A stretch of 25,622 bases of DNA from a virus, in IMG/VR virus record IMGVR_UViG_3300009182_000295, positions 1 to 25,622 of that record, one strand, 5' to 3'. The notes under the pieces are model-generated. The model did not search any database. It was not told the DNA's origin and was given only the letters and a program-made list of their open reading frames with translations. Below, piece after piece: positions 5,979-13,499 of this stretch. Within the stretch, counting starts at the first letter, position 1, and each line of letters begins with the position of its first letter. The translations under genes were made by a program, and so were the position numbers.

Positions 5979-7163
5979 ATGTCGCATACAGATCCGGTCA
6001 TAGACAAAATTATTGTAGCTCGTGTTAGTTTGCTTTTGAAACATCCGTTTTTTGGCAATATGGCTACACGCCTAAAAATACAAGAAGCAGAAAAATGGTT
6101 ACCTACTGCCGCAACTGACGGACGCCATATCTTCTTCTGTCGTGAGTTTTTCGAAAAACTTACTGTCAAACAAGTAGAGTTTGTAATTGCACATGAAATC
6201 CTACACAATGTGTTTGATCACATGGGGCGTCGCGAAGGCCGTGATCCCCAGATTTTTAACATTGCCGCTGACTACTGTGTAAATGGACAATTGGTCCGAG
6301 ATCATATTGGTGATCATCAAATTCCAGATATCAAAATCTTTCACGATGCCAAATACTACGGTATGGGTGCAGAAGAAGTGTATGATCGTATTTTTGATGA
6401 AATGGATAAGAAACAACTTGAAGCATTGGGTCAACTGCTTGATGAACATATCGACTGGGGTTCAGAAGGCAAGGACGGTCGTCCCAGCTATACTAAAGAA
6501 GAATTAAAAGAAATCCGTGACGAAATGCGTGAAGCTACTATTCAGGCCGCACAGGCCGCAGGCGCTGGTAACACTCCTGCTAGTATACAACGTATGATCA
6601 AAGAATTAACAGAGCCAAAGATGAATTGGCGTGAAATTCTTCGTCAACAAATACAAAGTATTATCAAGAACGATTATTCTTTTATGCGCCCTAACCGTAA
6701 AGGTTGGCACATTGGTGCAGTATTACCCGGCACACAATTCCAAGAGACTATTGACATCTGTGTAAGTATTGACATGTCAGGATCAATCGGTGACGAGCAA
6801 GCCAAAGATTTCTTGAGTGAGATCAAAGGTATTATGCAGGAGTACCAAGACTTTAAAATTAAAGTATGGTGCTTTGATACTAGTGTATACAACGAAGCAG
6901 ATTTTGACGGATACTCCATGGACGAGTTCGATCACTACGAACCAATGGGCGGTGGTGGTACTGAATTTGATGTCAACTGGGACTACATGAAAGAACACGA
7001 CATTCAGCCTAAGAAGTTTATCATGTTCACAGACGGTTACCCCTGGGGCAGTTGGGGTGATGAAAATTACTGCGACACAGTATTCATCATCCACGGCAAT
7101 GATAAGATTGTTCCACCTTTTGGAGAATATGCTTATTACGAACAAGCTAAGGTATCAGTGTAA
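5979..7163 (+). CDS. HExxH metallopeptidase-like / VWA domain protein, MoxR partner
   Basis: The N-terminal half matches the putative metallopeptidase domain found with VWA-like domains (DUF2201 type): VIAHEILHNVFDH carries HExxH at His72-Glu73-X2-His76. The C-terminal half is a VWA domain with a MIDAS metal site: Asp265-X-Ser267-X-Ser269 (DMSGS), Thr328 in GGGGTEFD, and Asp352 in FTDG. A helical, charged linker (about 130-215) joins them. In bacteria, such VWA proteins act with MoxR ATPases to mature or remodel other proteins, which fits the ATPase just upstream. Start: AGGAG lies 6-7 nt before the ATG. The peptidase active site looks intact through HExxH, but a third zinc ligand cannot be fixed by eye. 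Cytoplasmic; no signal peptide. Confidence 0.87.
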   Translation: MSHTDPVIDKIIVARVSLLLKHPFFGNMATRLKIQEAEKWLPTAATDGRHIFFCREFFEKLTVKQVEFVIAHEILHNVFDHMGRREGRDPQIFNIAADYCVNGQLVRDHIGDHQIPDIKIFHDAKYYGMGAEEVYDRIFDEMDKKQLEALGQLLDEHIDWGSEGKDGRPSYTKEELKEIRDEMREATIQAAQAAGAGNTPASIQRMIKELTEPKMNWREILRQQIQSIIKNDYSFMRPNRKGWHIGAVLPGTQFQETIDICVSIDMSGSIGDEQAKDFLSEIKGIMQEYQDFKIKVWCFDTSVYNEADFDGYSMDEFDHYEPMGGGGTEFDVNWDYMKEHDIQPKKFIMFTDGYPWGSWGDENYCDTVFIIHGNDKIVPPFGEYAYYEQAKVSV

Positions 7164-7450
7164 TGGCACTGAAGACAGGCAAACCAAATCCTCTAAACTA
7201 TTTTGGTCTACGGAGGGTTGAATTTGCCTGTCCGCATTTCAAGTACACATACTTGGATCGATACAATCCAACAATGCTCAAATCCATAGATCTATGGATA
7301 CGACATCATTTAAATAATAGGTACTATATAGGGCAAGGAATTGCTTTAGACAACACCAACACTATTGTATACAATACACAGATAGGTTTTGAAAGTGAAA
7401 AAGAATTAAGTTTTTTCACGATTGCCTGTCCACATTTATCACAGAGATAA
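7163..7450 (+). CDS. Hypothetical phage protein, 95 aa
   Basis: It shares one base with the VWA gene stop (TAATG), so it is probably translated with it. The protein is basic and aromatic: NPLNYFGLRRVEFACPHFKYTYLDRY near the start, and FFTIACPHLSQR at the end. The two Cys-Pro-His triplets (about 23-25 and 89-91) are a repeated element that could bind metal together, though this is not a known zinc motif. I recall possible relatives in T4-like phages but no function. Its link to the MoxR-VWA pair is positional only. Confidence 0.7.
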   Translation: MALKTGKPNPLNYFGLRRVEFACPHFKYTYLDRYNPTMLKSIDLWIRHHLNNRYYIGQGIALDNTNTIVYNTQIGFESEKELSFFTIACPHLSQR

Positions 7451-7458
7451 TTATATAC
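7446..7458 (+). promoter_or_regulatory. Weak late-type promoter box (GATAATTA variant)
   Basis: GATAATTATATAC overlaps the stop of the previous gene, about 30 nt before the ATG at 7484. It resembles the GATAAATATATGC box at 4035 with one change in the octamer. The match is weaker, and the assignment depends on the other copies. Confidence 0.3.
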
Positions 7459-7483
7459 GTACAGATTATATTAAGGAGATACC

Positions 7484-7741
7484 ATGACTGATACAGCACA
7501 AACACCACAGCAAGCAGATCCAACAGCTTCTGGCACAGATCTAACTATTAACGATCTTAACGCCATGAAAGTTATTATTGATATTGCTAGCTCACGTGGC
7601 GCATTCAAACCCAATGAAATGGTTGCAGTTGGCCAAACTTACAACAAGTTGACAGCATTCTTAGAACTGGTCGCTAAACAACAACCCGCCGACGGAACAC
7701 AACAACCAGCACCTGCTACAGCACCTGCTACCGGAGCATAA
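7484..7741 (+). CDS. Hypothetical small phage protein, 85 aa
   Basis: AAGGAG stands 7 nt before the ATG, a strong ribosome binding site that suggests high expression. Residues 1-18 are Thr/Gln/Ala-rich and disordered. Residues 20-65 form a likely helical domain (LTINDLNAMKVIIDIAS, then RGAFKPNEMVAVGQTYNKL), and the tail is a Pro/Ala/Gln low-complexity stretch. The shape recalls a small helical protein widely seen in marine T4-like phages, with no function I can name. The next gene starts 1 nt after its stop. Confidence 0.75.
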   Translation: MTDTAQTPQQADPTASGTDLTINDLNAMKVIIDIASSRGAFKPNEMVAVGQTYNKLTAFLELVAKQQPADGTQQPAPATAPATGA

Positions 7742-7742
7742 T

Positions 7743-8360
7743 ATGGCTAAAGAACTCAAACACGTGGCACGTGTCAAAGCCACTAATAAAAAATGTATAG
7801 TGGCGTATCGTACATTACCAGGTGATGCGTATAGTTGCTTGATTATCCCAACAGAGAATTTACCTGACATTTATCATGACGCCATTATTAATTTGGTCGA
7901 AAGTGGAACCGGTCAGGATGCAACTGAATTTGCAGACGCATTGGCTCGCACACAGTTCCCAGATGGATCGACTATGTTGCCAGCGTTACACGCATCGGGT
8001 CGTTTGATCAAGGCTCCCACTAGCAATATTGAGATGACTCCGACTCCGGGTGTTGCTATTGCACTATCCGAATTGAATCAAATTATTGCTGAACAACGTG
8101 GTGTAGCAGTAGATGATCTAGCTATGAAAGATTCCAATATTCCTAGCAAAGATGCTGATGTAACCAAAGCACCAGTATTGGAAGCTTCAGTAGCACCTAC
8201 AGTCACAGCCAGTGCTCCGTTGACATTTGATAGTCCAGAAGCTGAAGCCAAACACTATCGTAGTCAAGCAGATGCTCTAGCTAAACAGGCGGCGGCAATG
8301 CGTCGTAAAGCTGAAGAACTTGCTCCTACAGTAAAGAAAACGGTTAAAGATACTGCGTGA
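7743..8360 (+). CDS. Conserved-type hypothetical phage protein, 205 aa
   Basis: The N-terminal domain (about 1-105) contains CIVAYRTLPGDAYSCLIIP, LPDIYHDAIINLVES and RTQFPDGSTMLPALH, which recall an uncharacterised protein of marine T4-like phages. Residues 140-165 are a Thr/Ala/Pro linker. Residues 166-205 form a charged helix (YRSQADALAKQAAAMRRKAEEL) likely to be a coiled coil. GGAG about 8 nt upstream lies within the end of the previous gene. The stop overlaps the next GTG start. No enzymatic motif is visible. Confidence 0.78.
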   Translation: MAKELKHVARVKATNKKCIVAYRTLPGDAYSCLIIPTENLPDIYHDAIINLVESGTGQDATEFADALARTQFPDGSTMLPALHASGRLIKAPTSNIEMTPTPGVAIALSELNQIIAEQRGVAVDDLAMKDSNIPSKDADVTKAPVLEASVAPTVTASAPLTFDSPEAEAKHYRSQADALAKQAAAMRRKAEELAPTVKKTVKDTA

Positions 8361-8680
8361 CAAAATCGGGAAGACGAAATCTTCCCAAGGATGTTATCGC
8401 ACATTGGCCAGAAGTATTTGGTGAGGTATATTTGAATGTAATGCCTCTTAGGTATCTCCATACCGTTTTGGTCAATTTTAAAGATGGTAAAACTTGGGAA
8501 ATAAAAATAACAGCTAAGACACGCCGTGAGGGATGGGGGTCTTTTGAAAAAAATCTAGCCGAAGTGTGTCAAAACTATGAAGACAATATACATAATGTTG
8601 ACTTCAAGTTAGATACAGATCGTATTCGTAAGGATATGGAAAAACTAACTCAACAATTTTTAAAGAAAAAGAAGTTATAA
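8357..8680 (+). CDS. Hypothetical phage protein, 107 aa (GTG start)
   Basis: The start is GTG at 8357, overlapping the previous TGA as GTGA, so translation is probably coupled. The protein is basic and ends in KKKKL. It includes LPKDVIAHWPEVFGEVYLNVMP, a beta segment with FKDGKTWEIKI, and a charged C-terminal helix. I recall relatives among marine T4-like phage proteins without function. The lysine-rich end could contact nucleic acid, but this is a guess from composition. Confidence 0.72.
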   Translation: MTKSGRRNLPKDVIAHWPEVFGEVYLNVMPLRYLHTVLVNFKDGKTWEIKITAKTRREGWGSFEKNLAEVCQNYEDNIHNVDFKLDTDRIRKDMEKLTQQFLKKKKL

Positions 8681-8683
8681 ATA
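8676..8683 (+). promoter_or_regulatory. Perfect TATAAATA box touching the thyX start
   Basis: TATAAATA is an exact T4 late consensus, but it ends one base before the thyX ATG, so a transcript from it would begin inside the gene. It overlaps the previous stop codon. It may be chance in AT-rich sequence or a promoter for downstream reading only. Confidence 0.2.
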
Positions 8684-9352
8684 ATGCATGTTCGATTACT
8701 CAGTTACTCCCAACCCACACAGGAATTCGCAGATATTGGCATTGAAGATGCACAGGAACTCATTGCGTATTGCGCCCGTGTGTCCAATCCAAGCAATCAA
8801 CTTAACACAGAAACATCCGACAAACTCATCAGATACTTGGTCAAACACCAACACTGGAGCCCACTCGAAATGGTCTCCGCCTGTATCGAAATTACCACCA
8901 CCAGAGATATTGCACGACAGATCCTCAGACATCGTAGCTTCAGCTTTCAAGAATTCAGTCAGCGATATGCTGATCCTACTAAAGACCTGTCGTTTGTATT
9001 GCGAGAAGCACGACTCCAAGACACTGCCAATAGACAAAACAGTATCCCAGTCGAAGATCAACTGCTACAGAACGAATGGGAACGTGCTCAAAAAAGAGTT
9101 ATATATGCCGCACAAAGAGAGTACGAGTGGGCTATCGCTAATGGTATAGCAAAGGAACAAGCTCGTGCTGTCTTACCAGAAGGGCTTATTGAAAGTCGGT
9201 TATATATGAACGGAACACTGCGTAGTTGGATTCACTTTATTGAATTGCGTAGTGCTAATGGTACACAGAAAGAGCATCAAGAAGTTGCCATTGCTTGTGC
9301 TAAAGTGATAGCTGAGATTTTTCCGCTAGCCACAGAGCTTCTAGCCAAGTAA
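8684..9352 (+). CDS. thyX: Flavin-dependent thymidylate synthase (ThyX)
   Basis: ThyX makes dTMP from dUMP with FAD, NADPH and methylenetetrahydrofolate, supplying thymidine for phage DNA. The signature RHRX7S is present at Arg82-His83-Arg84 to Ser92 (RHRSFSFQEFSQRY), together with HWSPLEMV near residue 57 and ANGTQKEHQEVA near the C-terminus. The length of 222 aa is normal for the family, so the enzyme looks complete. Codon use is clearly richer in C than in the neighbours: in the row 8821-8880 I count 20 C in 60 bases. No clear Shine-Dalgarno sequence precedes the ATG, only GAAG about 10 nt away; a second ATG is at 8688 in another frame. These points suggest recent acquisition. An intrinsic terminator follows. 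Confidence 0.95.
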   Translation: MHVRLLSYSQPTQEFADIGIEDAQELIAYCARVSNPSNQLNTETSDKLIRYLVKHQHWSPLEMVSACIEITTTRDIARQILRHRSFSFQEFSQRYADPTKDLSFVLREARLQDTANRQNSIPVEDQLLQNEWERAQKRVIYAAQREYEWAIANGIAKEQARAVLPEGLIESRLYMNGTLRSWIHFIELRSANGTQKEHQEVAIACAKVIAEIFPLATELLAK

Positions 9353-9980
9353 AATCATTTATCTTAGATAATGCCTCTTTATCGGAGGCATTTTTTTCAC
9401 CGTATGCTTGCCCCACAAGTGCGCCTGAATAGGCATAAAATCCATAAGGAGCAGAGTCATTTAGTTGGCACCATACGTCTAATCTAGCTAACGATTCTTC
9501 ATTGTTAATTACTGCTAGTTTACAACACTCTCTAAAGGCGCTACGCCAGGTACTGAATGCATCTGTATTAAATGCTGTGATATTACTGATCTCTGGCATT
9601 GCTTTAAACTTACTGCTAATGCTCATGGTCATGTCAGTAGTAGTTGTATCCATATTGATGGTTAATTGTTTTGGTAGAAGTTTTGCACCACCGTATCCAT
9701 AACTCAAACTATTAATAGGATTTATACTGCGCCAAACATGAACTACATCTAACTCGTCATCGGGTACTTTATAATCAAAATTAAAATCATTTAGAATAAC
9801 AGCATCGCCATCCACTACCCAAAACATACGAGTAAAGCATTTCTTGGCGGCAGCTATGTGTGCTTGATGAATTCCCTTAACTCCGCTGACACGTTTGACT
9901 CTAGGAAATCGTGCCTTTAGACTGGCAAAATTTTCTTCTGCATCAGGTTCGTTATAAGATATGAATACTATGTCGTACAT
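9300..9980 (-). CDS. Glycosyltransferase-like protein (paralogue of the next gene upstream)
   Basis: The protein begins MYDIVFISYNEPDAEENF, and an Asp57-Gly-Asp59 (WVVDGDAV) matches the DxD metal/nucleotide-sugar site of GT-A glycosyltransferases. It aligns with the 298-aa neighbour at DIxFxSYxEPxAExN, KRVxGVKG, VDxD, WRxxFRE, and a C-terminal DFxWL. So the two are tandem duplicates. At 226 aa it is shorter, with a reduced middle and end. The start shares one base with the upstream stop (TAATG on the minus strand). The 3' end overlaps thyX by 53 nt in the convergent direction, and the thyX terminator hairpin encodes part of its last 30 residues. Acceptor and sugar are unknown. Confidence 0.75.
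   Translation of the reverse strand: MYDIVFISYNEPDAEENFASLKARFPRVKRVSGVKGIHQAHIAAAKKCFTRMFWVVDGDAVILNDFNFDYKVPDDELDVVHVWRSINPINSLSYGYGGAKLLPKQLTINMDTTTTDMTMSISSKFKAMPEISNITAFNTDAFSTWRSAFRECCKLAVINNEESLARLDVWCQLNDSAPYGFYAYSGALVGQAYGEKNASDKEALSKINDFTWLEALWLAEKSQLSL
9370..9397 (+). terminator. Intrinsic terminator of thyX
   Basis: AATGCCTC at 9370-9377 pairs with GAGGCATT at 9385-9392 around a 7-nt loop, followed by a T-run at 9391-9397. It acts on the plus strand only; the minus strand has no T-run after the stem. It begins 18 nt after the thyX stop and is inside the coding sequence of the convergent gene 9300-9980. Confidence 0.88.
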
Positions 9981-10876
9981 TATCTTCTTCTTAAAATCCT
10001 AGGAGTGTTTTGATACACTGTCTTGAAGAACTTACTACCGGCTGGATCTAGGTTGGCAATTTCTAACTCACTATGTTTCATAAGATACTTGCCTAGAAAA
10101 TTTATATATTCTGTAATTTTTTCTGGCTCTGCTTGCTCATGAGTAGTTTCCCAATGATTTGTCAACCATTCAAAATCTCTAACATTGGCATAATCCCAAT
10201 CTGTAAACATGGTCATGTAACACCCTTCTCTTGCTCCCAATATTGACCAAACACCATGTTCAACATCTGCTCCAACTGTGCACCAAACAAGTAGCCTATG
10301 ATAATTTTGCCACCACACTTTTTTTACATCATTTGTTTTTATTCCCTGATTAAGACTCATCTTAACACCTTCACGGAATCCTGCCCGCCATGCTTGAAAT
10401 GGTGTTGCATTGGTATAGCTCTCTGAATAATTGTCATTGAATTGATAGTAACGATCATCAAAACAAAATTCTACTCTACCCTTTACATCATCTACTACAG
10501 CATTTTCGTGAGTGCGCATTTCGTTAACAAACTTACGTGTCCATAGTTTAAGGCCACCGTTACCATACATGAGTCCATTGACATGAATCTTGCCGCACCA
10601 ACTGAAAACATTTTCCTTAGTCAGACCCAATTCATCCAGATCAATTTCTACTTCTAAAAACTTGGGATCTACAATGTTATCTGCGTCTACAGTAACAAAG
10701 TATTCTGTTTCGCTTAGTTTGGCGCAGGCTTTGTGGGCGGCATCACTACCTTTAACTCCGTGTACACGTTTAGCCCATGGCACTTTGGCTAATAAATCTG
10801 CATAATTTTTTTCAGCATTAGGTTCGTCATAGCTGAGAAAAATAATATCTTGTTCTATAATTTTAATTTTATCCAT
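9980..10876 (-). CDS. Glycosyltransferase-like protein, 298 aa
   Basis: The N-terminus reads DIIFLSYDEPNAEKNYADL, then KRVHGVKG, and Asp64-Ala-Asp66 (TVDADNIVD) is the likely DxD site of a GT-A fold. The rest includes GNGGLKLWTRKF, FQAWRAGFREGVK and DFEWLTNHW. It is the longer member of a tandem pair with the 226-aa gene downstream. I recall this type as a common uncharacterised or glycosyltransferase-like protein in T4-like aquatic phages. It overlaps the upstream 196-aa gene by 8 nt. No signal peptide or membrane anchor; it should act in the cytoplasm on glycans, protein or DNA bases. Confidence 0.75.
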   Translation of the reverse strand: MDKIKIIEQDIIFLSYDEPNAEKNYADLLAKVPWAKRVHGVKGSDAAHKACAKLSETEYFVTVDADNIVDPKFLEVEIDLDELGLTKENVFSWCGKIHVNGLMYGNGGLKLWTRKFVNEMRTHENAVVDDVKGRVEFCFDDRYYQFNDNYSESYTNATPFQAWRAGFREGVKMSLNQGIKTNDVKKVWWQNYHRLLVWCTVGADVEHGVWSILGAREGCYMTMFTDWDYANVRDFEWLTNHWETTHEQAEPEKITEYINFLGKYLMKHSELEIANLDPAGSKFFKTVYQNTPRILRRR

Positions 10877-11459
10877 TTATTTTTAATCCATAACCTTGAA
10901 ATAATATCTGGCACGACACTGAGATCTTTTCAATATTTGTTTCTATCTTGCTTTCAAACGGCACTGTTATACTTTCTTTCTCTACCAACTCAGATACATC
11001 TATAACAATATTGCGTATCAAAAAATCAAAATCATTGTTAAGCATGATGAAAAATATTGTCTTAGTTAACAGATCATTGGCTATTCTTTTTTTAGCCTTT
11101 TTGCTCAGTGTAAAATTCCATGTTTTTGCTTGTCTATTCCAAGTCACTGTTAGTTCGGTATTTCGAGTAGGAGGTTCATTGATCCATTCAAATATATTGT
11201 TCCTAAATCCATACAGTTGTTCGGCTATTTGTATTATAGTTTTTTGTGTAGTACCATCCACTGTTCTAGCATAACCTATCATATGCTCATGTAATTTTTT
11301 CTGACCTTCAGCAAATAACTTGTATTCGTCATAGGTAATCTCAATACTACCTTCATCCAGGGTGGTTGGCTCGTTTGATGCACTGCGGATTACGCCTGTT
11401 GTCTTATTGTAGTGAGCCCAATACTGTTGTTTTGGAGGTATTATGTATTTGCTAGACAT
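10869..11459 (-). CDS. Hypothetical protein in glycosyltransferase operon, 196 aa
   Basis: The protein opens MSSKYIIPPKQQYWAHYNKT and has a beta-rich N-terminal part (ITYDEYKLFAEG), a central WNRQAKTWNFTLSKKAKKRI, and a C-terminal part with alternating hydrophobic and charged residues. I do not recognise the family. It overlaps both neighbours by 8 nt and lies between the two paralogue pairs, so it probably works with the glycosyltransferases or is an unrelated virion protein carried in the same unit. The YWAHYNKTTGVI start recalls short phage structural modules, but I would not assign it. Confidence 0.7.
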   Translation of the reverse strand: MSSKYIIPPKQQYWAHYNKTTGVIRSASNEPTTLDEGSIEITYDEYKLFAEGQKKLHEHMIGYARTVDGTTQKTIIQIAEQLYGFRNNIFEWINEPPTRNTELTVTWNRQAKTWNFTLSKKAKKRIANDLLTKTIFFIMLNNDFDFLIRNIVIDVSELVEKESITVPFESKIETNIEKISVSCQILFQGYGLKING

Positions 11460-12291
11460 GATTTAGTTTTTCCAATTGCTTCAGTATAGACGCTGTTACA
11501 AAGTCTTTTTCCACATAGTGAAATAATTTAGTTTGTTTAATATTAGAAACTATCAGCTCCCCTTGATTATTTAAAATCCAAGGTACTGTATCCTGCCATC
11601 TGTCTGCACTAGCAGGCCAATCTTGCAATGGGATTTTCATGTGTATAAATTCTAAAGGACTACACGAGTCAACTGTGTAATTATACTCTCCTACGATTTC
11701 AATTGTCACAGCCACAGCTAGATCCATACTTAACCAATTTTGGTAAAAGTCGGGAGCAAACGTAGTCCAACACCATTGCCAATTGTTGCATACAAATTCT
11801 AGCACACGATAAAATTCCAATGCTTTATCATTCTTCTTGAAATAGTGTAGAGCATAATAAGGATTAGTAAGTTTGTTCGCTACAAATGCTTTTCTGTGTA
11901 TGTTGTCAACTACTGAATCAAGTTTGTGATTCTTTATACGTGAGCAAAATTTAACATCATAATTCCTACAATAATGCCACCATTCTGAAATATCTTCTAG
12001 CAACAGCATATCAGTGTCTAATACAATTGTCTCGTCATACGGAGTACAGTGATATAATTTCCAACGATGCTCCGCGGCCAACGGACTATCACCTGCTGTT
12101 GTGAACCAGGGAATAGGAATTATTTGATCGAATACTTTGTGATATTTTTTAGGAACAGGATCATTAGTAACTATTGATACCAAAGTTGTTGTAGATTGAC
12201 TGTGTTTGATACTCAATGCCAGTGCATAGGCCTGTTTGACATAGTCTGTCTTTTGTGTGTTTTGTGCAAATACGACAAATCCTTTAGACAC
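11452..12291 (-). CDS. Glycosyltransferase-like protein (GT8-like), 279 aa
   Basis: The protein begins FVVFAQNTQKTDYVKQAYALALSI, a Rossmann-like opening, and carries Asp92-Thr-Asp94 in TIVLDTDMLLLED. The DxD after a hydrophobic strand, with PYDETIVLD before it, fits GT-A enzymes of the GT8 kind. It is paralogous to the upstream 282-aa gene (FAQN..xxDYVK, TPYDxTxVLDxD). Two Trp/Cys-rich stretches (CNNWQWCWTTF) follow, perhaps for acceptor binding. Length is right for a single catalytic domain. It overlaps its neighbours by 8 nt on both sides. Sugar donor and target are unknown. Confidence 0.78.
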   Translation of the reverse strand: MSKGFVVFAQNTQKTDYVKQAYALALSIKHSQSTTTLVSIVTNDPVPKKYHKVFDQIIPIPWFTTAGDSPLAAEHRWKLYHCTPYDETIVLDTDMLLLEDISEWWHYCRNYDVKFCSRIKNHKLDSVVDNIHRKAFVANKLTNPYYALHYFKKNDKALEFYRVLEFVCNNWQWCWTTFAPDFYQNWLSMDLAVAVTIEIVGEYNYTVDSCSPLEFIHMKIPLQDWPASADRWQDTVPWILNNQGELIVSNIKQTKLFHYVEKDFVTASILKQLEKLNHV

Positions 12292-13132
12292 CAGATTCCC
12301 CAGAAATATATCTACTTAGACTGAATTTATTCATAACATGAATATCAATGCCTGAAGTTTTAACAGCAGTATATTCACCATAAAATTTATGCTTCTGTAC
12401 TAGAAAATTCATTTTATCTTCTTTGGCATCTAGCAACAAATCACGATCACTGATATAAACCATTTTCCCCGGAAGTTCTGTAGCAAAATCGCCTGCTGTT
12501 TTTCCATTCATTATGTGTATTGCAATGCTGAATGCAAAATCGTTTCTATACGTCTGCGCATTGATATTGTACAAGGTCCTAAAATAAATCCAATTGTTTT
12601 TTATATACTCTACTAACACAAAGAAACTTTCTGTTAACGCTGTTTTATTGAATATAAAAACTGTGGCCCAATAGAAAGGAACACTGTAAGGATTGATACG
12701 AACAAAATCTCTAGTATCTCTTTCTAGTGCCAGATCGAAACTGTCACGATATATTTGAAAATCGTGATCATTGTCTAGTGCAGTTTTTAATACTTTAGAA
12801 TTTAAAACATAATCGCTGTCTAGTACCAGTGTGCGATCGTAGGGCGTAAGATCATAAACTTGACTCCGTGTCCAATTTTTCCATTCAACAAAATTACTTG
12901 CTATAGTACCATCATTAAATCTTCTGCTCTGCGCCATAGTGGCATGCTCTAGTTGAATAACAGAGCTGAATTTGTGGTCGGGATAATTTTTTTCTAGCCA
13001 AATGCTATCATCTGTTACTAGACTAACAGGGATGCCCAAGTATTGGTCAACACGACTAGCCGCAAATACTGCCAGTTTGACATAGTCAACAACTTTGTTA
13101 TTCTGGGCGAATATCAATGCACCTGTGGTCAT
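12284..13132 (-). CDS. Glycosyltransferase-like protein (GT8-like), 282 aa
   Basis: This is the second member of the tandem pair. It shows ALIFAQNNKVVDYVKLAVFAA at the start, VSLVTDD near 36-42, and LTPYDRTLVLDSDYVL with Asp105-Ser-Asp107 as the DxD site. The spacing matches the 279-aa paralogue, but the regions between differ strongly, which suggests the two act on different donors or acceptors. The start overlaps the previous stop by 4 nt and the 3' end overlaps the next gene by 8 nt. No membrane segment. Confidence in the fold is fair; confidence in specificity is none. Confidence 0.78.
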   Translation of the reverse strand: MTTGALIFAQNNKVVDYVKLAVFAASRVDQYLGIPVSLVTDDSIWLEKNYPDHKFSSVIQLEHATMAQSRRFNDGTIASNFVEWKNWTRSQVYDLTPYDRTLVLDSDYVLNSKVLKTALDNDHDFQIYRDSFDLALERDTRDFVRINPYSVPFYWATVFIFNKTALTESFFVLVEYIKNNWIYFRTLYNINAQTYRNDFAFSIAIHIMNGKTAGDFATELPGKMVYISDRDLLLDAKEDKMNFLVQKHKFYGEYTAVKTSGIDIHVMNKFSLSRYISGESGV

Positions 13133-13479
13133 AGTTCAACTATGTCAGCTATCTTTCTTTTCTTTTTGATCTCTGAATATTTTACTGTGTATTCGTTTAG
13201 AGCTTCAAAGTATACAGAAACTATATTATCTAAAAATTCCTGAACGTTTTCAATAACTACAGGAAAATTATTAGCATCTAAAAATGGTATATCTGATGTG
13301 TGCCCCAAATCTAGAACTGTTTTGATAAATGCAATTAGGTCTGGAGAAACTTTGAATGTTGCGCCATTGGCATAGTATACCAGTTTTTGCTGATATTCCT
13401 CTGAAATAATTCTTCGTTGATTTGATAAGGTAGCTGAATAGTTGGCTACCGCAAATGCTTTTTCAATTCTCTCGTCCAT
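13129..13479 (-). CDS. Hypothetical phage protein, 116 aa, first gene of the operon
   Basis: GGAG lies 6 nt before the ATG, and a sigma70-type promoter stands upstream, so this is the first gene of a six-gene unit running to 9300. The protein is helical at both ends, with RRIISEEYQQKLVYYANGATFKVSPDLIAF near the front and VYFEALNEYTVKYSEIKKKRKIADI at the end. It recalls a small conserved protein of marine T4-like phages with no known function. No catalytic motif is seen. Confidence 0.75.
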   Translation of the reverse strand: MDERIEKAFAVANYSATLSNQRRIISEEYQQKLVYYANGATFKVSPDLIAFIKTVLDLGHTSDIPFLDANNFPVVIENVQEFLDNIVSVYFEALNEYTVKYSEIKKKRKIADIVEL

Positions 13480-13499
13480 GAATGACTCCGTAATGTACT

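Noticed and set aside
8676-8683. TATAAATA as the real promoter of thyX
   Set aside because: It ends next to the start codon, so a T4-type late transcript would start inside the gene and lack its start. It is kept only as a low-confidence site.
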